Source: Candidatus Woesearchaeota archaeon
Lineage (GTDB): Archaea; Nanoarchaeota; Nanoarchaeia; Woesearchaeales; UBA11576
NCBI GenBank assembly: GCA_013331125.1
Contig: DUGW01000044.1
Span: forward strand, 1-9,004
Direction of reading: 5' to 3'
DNA length: 9,004 nt
The number at the start of each line of letters is the position of its first letter. The first letter of the stretch is position 1. Shown here one piece after another: positions 6,267 through 9,004 of the stretch. Below the pieces are notes generated by a model that saw only the letters and a program-made list of their open reading frames with translations, did no database searches and had not been told where the DNA came from. A program made the position numbers and the translations under genes.

Positions 6267-6578
6267 TCACTTCCTGCGCTTTTTCCCTTTCTTCTCAATC
6301 TTGCTACAGATCGTCTCGAAACTCTTGTCCTGGATCCATCGCCAGTTAAGGATGATAAAGAGTATCAGGAATATCGCAAATGTCAGTGAGATGTACCAGT
6401 GGAATATCCTCCAGCTGGTACCGCTGATGCCCCAGAGAAGAGCCTCTTCATTGCCATTGCCTGCAGGGAACGCAAACCTGACTATCCCTGCTGTGGTTAT
6501 GGTGAGAAGAAAAAAGAAAAGGGCAAAACAACAGGTGATGACCTTGCAAGGCCTGAATTGACGGAGCCAGTCCCTCAT
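6267..6578 (-). CDS. Small two-helix membrane protein, DUF4405-like
   Basis: The protein has 103 residues and two hydrophobic segments (about 12-33 and 57-78), followed by a strongly basic tail ending KKGKKRRK that probably stays in the cytoplasm. The second segment, WRIFHWYISLTFAIF then LILFIILNWRWI, resembles DUF4405 domains, which are cytochrome-b-like helices. In those, a His normally also precedes the xxLNW motif; here that position is Phe, and only H60 remains, so haem binding is doubtful. Start at ATG 6578 with a strong GGAGGA ribosome site (6587-6582). The ATG overlaps the stop of the upstream acidic mini-gene as ATGA, indicating translational coupling in one transcript with it and probably the histone. 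It converges on the Lrp gene. Membrane location is well supported; the family link is from memory of the motif. Confidence 0.7.
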   Translation of the reverse strand: MRDWLRQFRPCKVITCCFALFFFLLTITTAGIVRFAFPAGNGNEEALLWGISGTSWRIFHWYISLTFAIFLILFIILNWRWIQDKSFETICSKIEKKGKKRRK

Positions 6579-6667
6579 TCTTCCTCCGAGCCCTCGTCAT
6601 CAGGGTCGAGAAAATCATCAAAGCCTTCAGATTCCCAATCATCATCCTCAAAATCATCCTTGGGCAT
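6575..6667 (-). CDS. Very acidic 30-residue mini-protein between histone and membrane-protein genes
   Basis: This short frame starts at ATG 6667 and ends at TGA 6577-6575, sharing ATGA with the next gene. The product begins MPKDDFEDDDWE and ends DDEGSEEE: 17 of 30 residues are Asp or Glu, one is Lys, and four are aromatic (F6, W11, F16, F19). It has no known fold and is probably disordered. Evidence that it is translated: AGGTGA (6678-6673) lies 5 nt before the ATG, the best ribosome site in this part of the window, and the stop/start overlap with the downstream gene is typical of coupling. The frame is open upstream to ATG 6703 (12 residues more) without a ribosome site, so 6667 is preferred. 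The histone stop lies 41 nt upstream on the same strand. Acidic stretches with spaced aromatics are seen in eukaryotic histone chaperones, so binding to the histone is an attractive but untested inference. Confidence 0.65.
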   Translation of the reverse strand: MPKDDFEDDDWESEGFDDFLDPDDEGSEEE

Positions 6668-6708
6668 GGTGCTCACCTTCTTTGCGCTCTCTTCACAGAG
6701 CATCAATA

Positions 6709-6921
6709 TCAGTATTTCGAAGCCAGCTTCACATCACTTGCCTTGACAGTCACACGGCCGGAATGCTTGGCGAGTGAGACTGCGCGGTCAGCGATCTCAG
6801 AAGCGATATCCTCGACAATATCTTTCAATGCTGCTTTAGCTTTGTCAGAAGCCCTCTCTGCACCGCAGTTCTTCAATATCTTTTCCATTGCAGCCAATGG
6901 AAGCAGTTTTTGTGTTGCCAT
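6709..6921 (-). CDS. Archaeal histone (minimal histone fold)
   Basis: The protein has 70 residues, the standard HMf-type length with no tails. It contains helix 1 (about 5-19, with LPLAAMEKILK), the GAERAS loop (20-25), the long central helix (about 26-53), SGRVTVKASDV (54-64; the second DNA-contacting loop) and the last short helix ending at K69-Y70. It should form dimers and longer polymers that wrap chromosomal DNA. The start ATG 6921 has a GGGGGG ribosome site 6 nt upstream, and a TATA box about 60 nt upstream. The acidic mini-gene and a membrane-protein gene follow on the same strand. The final residues are short (LASKY) compared with the RRFKK-type ends of methanogen histones. Identity is clear from the GAER...SGR.T.KA.D pattern. 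Confidence 0.96.
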   Translation of the reverse strand: MATQKLLPLAAMEKILKNCGAERASDKAKAALKDIVEDIASEIADRAVSLAKHSGRVTVKASDVKLASKY

Positions 6922-6927
6922 TTCATT

Positions 6928-6988
6928 CCCCCCTAATTATTAATTGAATATGAAAACCCACTAAAATAACTGGTTTTAACCATATAAA
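6928..6988 (-). promoter_or_regulatory. Histone promoter (TATA) and ribosome-binding site
   Basis: On the minus strand, TTTATATGG (6988-6980) is a good TATA box, placing transcription start near 6958 with a leader of about 37 nt. GGGGGG at 6933-6928 is 6 nt from the ATG. TGGTT-AA-AACCA (minus strand, 6982-6971), an inverted repeat just downstream of the TATA box, could be an operator. Unlike several neighbours this gene is not leaderless. Confidence 0.55.
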
Positions 6989-6991
6989 CAA

Positions 6992-7108
6992 GGGTTATTT
7001 TTATTGTTTTCGGTTTAAGGGGCGGATTTTTGGTATTTTTGGGTTTTAAGGGCTGTTTTGGGGTTATTTGGGTTATTAGTGGTGGTTCTGTGGGGTGGAA
7101 GTTAGGGG
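6992..7108 (+). other. Strongly G/T-biased strand with G-quadruplex motif and GGGTTA repeats
   Basis: In 7011-7110 I count 42 G, 42 T, 12 A and 4 C. Four G-tracts at 7041-7043, 7050-7052, 7060-7063 and 7070-7072, separated by loops of 6, 7 and 6 nt, satisfy the usual G3+N1-7 quadruplex pattern; more G4 tracts occur at 7092-7095 and 7105-7108. GGGTTA occurs at 6992, 7061 and 7070, and GGTTT(T)AA at 6972, 7012 and 7042. No reading frame or RNA gene is recognisable in it. It lies between the divergent histone and PEP-synthase-like genes, so a regulatory or replication-linked role is possible. Confidence 0.6.
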
Positions 7109-7116
7109 TGTAAAGA

Positions 7117-7137
7117 TTTCACTTTAAAGTAGTGAAA
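7117..7137 (+). promoter_or_regulatory. Palindrome/inverted repeat upstream of the PEP-synthase-like gene
   Basis: ACTTTAAAGT (7121-7130) is a perfect 10-bp palindrome, overlapping a wider inverted repeat TTTCACT (7117-7123) and AGTGAAA (7131-7137). Its central TTTAAA lies 25 bp upstream of the TTTAAAAA TATA box at 7148-7155. It is a candidate regulator-binding site; an alternative is a second, upstream TATA box. Confidence 0.45.
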
Positions 7138-7146
7138 AAACGAAAG

Positions 7147-7155
7147 CTTTAAAAA
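7147..7155 (+). promoter_or_regulatory. TATA box of the PEP-synthase-like gene
   Basis: CTTTAAAAA is preceded by the purine-rich GAAAG that could serve as a BRE. It is centred about 33 nt before ATG 7184, predicting a leader of only about 6 nt. No ribosome site precedes the ATG; the sequence in between is T-rich. Confidence 0.6.
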
Positions 7156-7183
7156 GAGGAGTTTCATCTTTTTTTCCCTTAAT

Positions 7184-8857
7184 ATGGCAAGGAGTCTTAC
7201 AGGGAAGGCAAGGGGATTGGAGCGATTAGTAGAAAGCACTTCTTTAGGCTATACTGTTCCAGAACATAGGACAATAGACCTTACCTATTTTGAGATCATG
7301 GAGAAACAGAAGCAGATGGCAGCACTTGCTTCAGTGCTCAGTGGAAAACCATATGTCCCAACAAGATTACCTTCTCATTTCAATGACATTGTGTCTGACA
7401 TGCTGGCACATTTTGATGGCAGACAGGTCATTGTGAGATCAAGTTCATTGCATGAGGATGGAGAGAATTCATTCGCAGGTATATACGAGTCATTTGTGGT
7501 TTCAGAACCTGATACTGAGAAACTGGCAGAAGCGATATTCAAAGTATATGCTTCAATGAATACCCGGAAAGCGATACAGTACAGAAAGGAGCACGGGGTT
7601 GAAGATGACAAGATGGAAGTGATACTCCAGGAGTATGTTGAACCTGAATGGAAAGGGGTCATGTACACATCCAACCCAAGCTATCCAGACGACCTGACAA
7701 TCGAGTTCACTGACAGCGAAGGTTCTGTTGTGGATGGCACAGGAAACTCATTCATTGTTGATTTTGACAAGAAGACAGGCGAGTGTGTCTTTAGAAGTGA
7801 AAACTATCAAAATGAATTTCTATTTAAACCACCATTTGATGCTGATGAATTGGCACAGATAGGCATCGAGCTAGAAAAATTGAATGGTGCATCAGACATT
7901 GAGTTCGCTGTGAAAGATGGAAAGTTACACTTGTTACAATCAAGACCTATCACTGACCTGGAAGAGCCAGAGGATGTGGAGATCCCTGACTATAAACCAG
8001 AGCAATACATCGGCTCGACAAAAGTAAGAAGGGGTAAGGGAAAGGTGACCTTGCCTGTTGTCCGAGTCGAGGATTTCAGCCAATTTGTGAGAAAAATCGA
8101 TATGTTGCGCGAAATCAATCCAGATATCCATAAGGAGGCATTGGAACACTATTTCCATGGTGTAATGGATGATGATAGGCGTTACAAGAAGGGGTATGTC
8201 CTACTGATGCCACACTTCAGGGAAACAGGGATGGATATGTACTCATTGTTTGTACGGAACATTCCAGATGACCCGACTGCAGATAATCTTACTCCTCATA
8301 AGAAAGCAGTCATAACAACGAATTGCAATCTTCTTGCGTCACATGCAATGACTGTAGCAAGAGAGAAGGGTGTTGCTTATGCAGGTTTTCGATCTTCAGA
8401 GGATATGTTCGGGGACGTAGCAACAGGAGATGTTGTGTCGATCTATTTCAAGGGCAGGGAAGCGCATGTCTATCGTGAAGAAAGGACACTTACAATCAAG
8501 GATACCAGACCAGACGTATCTTTCGAGGTCATTGAAGAAGAGGATGGCACTATACACTTCCGAGGGTCTGAGGATTTCGGTCCTCTTGCTGAACCTTATG
8601 TAGCTGACATGTTGAGATTCCTAAATGAAAGAGGATACTATACCTGGACATACGAGTCAAATCGTGGTGTCATGGGAGGAAGGTTCACAAATGAGCATGG
8701 TGAACAGCTTGTATTGCATATGTCCAGGAGCGTAGGCAGTTCTACAGCATGGCGATTTGCTCCAGTAAGCTATTGTAGAGCCCAAGGGATAGACACATTG
8801 ACAGAAAAGGAATTGGAAGACATAACATTGGAGTATGCAAACTATCTTGATTCGTGA
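7184..8857 (+). CDS. PEP-synthase-like ATP-grasp/phosphohistidine protein lacking the PEP-binding barrel
   Basis: The protein has 557 residues, against nearly 800 for true PEP synthase. Residues about 1-260 are the PPDK_N ATP-grasp: KARGLERL (K8), VIVRSSSLHEDG (R85, E91, D92), SFAGIYESF, ILQEYV...KGVMYTSNP (147-165) and DIEFAV...LLQSRPIT (238-257). Residues about 376-430 are the swivelling PEP-utiliser domain: LLASHAMTVAREKG with the phospho-acceptor H387, then GDVVSI and HVY. Known relatives use the His domain to carry phosphate from ATP to pyruvate, water/AMP or a drug. The C-terminal TIM barrel that binds pyruvate/PEP is absent; instead there is a unique segment of about 115 residues (443-557, with TWTYESNRG and AWRFAPVSYCRAQG). 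About 130 residues separate the LQSRPIT end from H387, so a small extra domain (about 285-370) may hold the acceptor. Rifampicin phosphotransferases show a comparable barrel-less plan. Third codon positions are visibly more A/T-rich than in the transketolase genes. Domains are sure; the substrate is unknown. Confidence 0.85.
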   Translation: MARSLTGKARGLERLVESTSLGYTVPEHRTIDLTYFEIMEKQKQMAALASVLSGKPYVPTRLPSHFNDIVSDMLAHFDGRQVIVRSSSLHEDGENSFAGIYESFVVSEPDTEKLAEAIFKVYASMNTRKAIQYRKEHGVEDDKMEVILQEYVEPEWKGVMYTSNPSYPDDLTIEFTDSEGSVVDGTGNSFIVDFDKKTGECVFRSENYQNEFLFKPPFDADELAQIGIELEKLNGASDIEFAVKDGKLHLLQSRPITDLEEPEDVEIPDYKPEQYIGSTKVRRGKGKVTLPVVRVEDFSQFVRKIDMLREINPDIHKEALEHYFHGVMDDDRRYKKGYVLLMPHFRETGMDMYSLFVRNIPDDPTADNLTPHKKAVITTNCNLLASHAMTVAREKGVAYAGFRSSEDMFGDVATGDVVSIYFKGREAHVYREERTLTIKDTRPDVSFEVIEEEDGTIHFRGSEDFGPLAEPYVADMLRFLNERGYYTWTYESNRGVMGGRFTNEHGEQLVLHMSRSVGSSTAWRFAPVSYCRAQGIDTLTEKELEDITLEYANYLDS

Positions 8858-8890
8858 GTTTATGGTTGATTTGAGTTCTTATGATTGAAT

Positions 8891-8913
8891 AGCGTTTAAA
8901 CGCTTTTTAAAGC
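8891..8913 (+). promoter_or_regulatory. Perfect 14-bp palindrome between genes (operator or terminator)
   Basis: AGCGTTTAAACGCT (8891-8904) is a perfect palindrome, followed by TTTT and overlapping a second inverted repeat GCTTT-TT-AAAGC (8902-8913). It lies 34 nt after the PEP-synthase-like stop and its central TTTAAA is 25 bp upstream of the next gene's TATA box. The T-run after the palindrome fits a terminator; the promoter spacing fits an operator. Both may apply. Confidence 0.5.
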
Positions 8914-8918
8914 AAAAC

Positions 8919-8927
8919 CTTTAAAAA
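8919..8927 (+). promoter_or_regulatory. TATA box of the gene at the window end
   Basis: CTTTAAAAA is centred 29 nt before ATG 8952, predicting a leaderless or nearly leaderless transcript. The element is identical to the TATA box at 7147-7155. Confidence 0.6.
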
Positions 8928-8951
8928 CACCAATTCTCTAGATGTTGTCAT

Positions 8952-9004
8952 ATGGGAAAAGAGGTGGAAATCGTTCTAGATAATGGTAGTTTCAGTAGTA
9001 TCAG
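8952..9004 (+). CDS. Start of an unidentified gene (3'-truncated by the window)
   Basis: The frame from ATG 8952 stays open to the last base and reads MGKEVEIVLDNGSFSSI, 17 complete codons. The beginning looks like a beta-strand, but this is too short to assign a family. The well-placed TATA box supports the start. The earlier ATG at 8942 is in another frame and meets a stop within 14 codons. Confidence 0.5.
   Translation, partial: MGKEVEIVLDNGSFSSI

Noticed and set aside
6232..6746. Plus-strand frames in 6232-6561 and 6399-6746, and a minus-strand frame at 6448-6657
   Set aside because: They overlap the DUF4405-like gene, the acidic mini-gene and the histone end, lack ribosome sites, and show no domain. 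The minus-strand membrane protein has hydrophobic helices and an ATGA-coupled start, so it is the better call.
6992..7108. True telomere or chromosome end
   Set aside because: GGGTTA units are few, irregular and flanked by genes on both sides, so this is an internal island.

Overview
The window most likely comes from an archaeon, probably a DPANN-type lineage such as Woesearchaeota or a relative (lineage is inference). The evidence is a minimal 70-residue archaeal histone, a transketolase split into separate N- and C-terminal subunits, an Lrp/AsnC regulator, AT-rich TATA boxes 25-30 nt ahead of start codons (leaderless layout), GGTGA/GGAGG/GGGGGG ribosome sites elsewhere, heavy AGG and ATA codon use, and the end of a tandem Ig/cadherin-like surface protein of a kind common in DPANN genomes. 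No stretch longer than 300 bases lacks a gene.

Layout: (1) 1-738 (+), the C-terminal end of a tandem-repeat extracellular protein, closed by a hairpin/T-tract terminator. (2) 857-1300 (+), a stand-alone receiver domain. (3) 3371-1335 (-), a full-length but divergent transketolase-family enzyme. (4) 3535-4386 and 4394-5410 (+), the split transketolase operon, divergent from (3) across a 163-bp promoter region. (5) 5668-5447 (-), a small basic hypothetical protein, divergent from (6) 5764-6225 (+), an Lrp/AsnC regulator with a palindrome between its TATA box and start. (7) 6921-6267 (-), an apparent operon of histone, a 30-residue very acidic mini-protein and a two-helix DUF4405-like membrane protein. 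(8) 6922-7183, an intergenic region with an extreme G/T-rich strand and a G-quadruplex motif. (9) 7184-8857 (+), a PEP-synthase-like ATP-grasp/phosphohistidine protein without the PEP-binding barrel. (10) 8952 to the window end (+), the start of another gene.

Metabolically the core is carbohydrate chemistry. The split transketolase should serve the non-oxidative pentose phosphate interconversions. The fused homologue carries a thiamine-diphosphate loop resembling 2-oxoacid dehydrogenase E1 enzymes and may have another substrate. The nearby Lrp protein probably controls at least itself. The most unusual items are the acidic/aromatic mini-gene co-directional with the histone, the barrel-less dikinase-like protein with an unrecognised C-terminal domain, the G/T-rich region, and two promoters that share a palindrome-to-TATA spacing of 25 bp.
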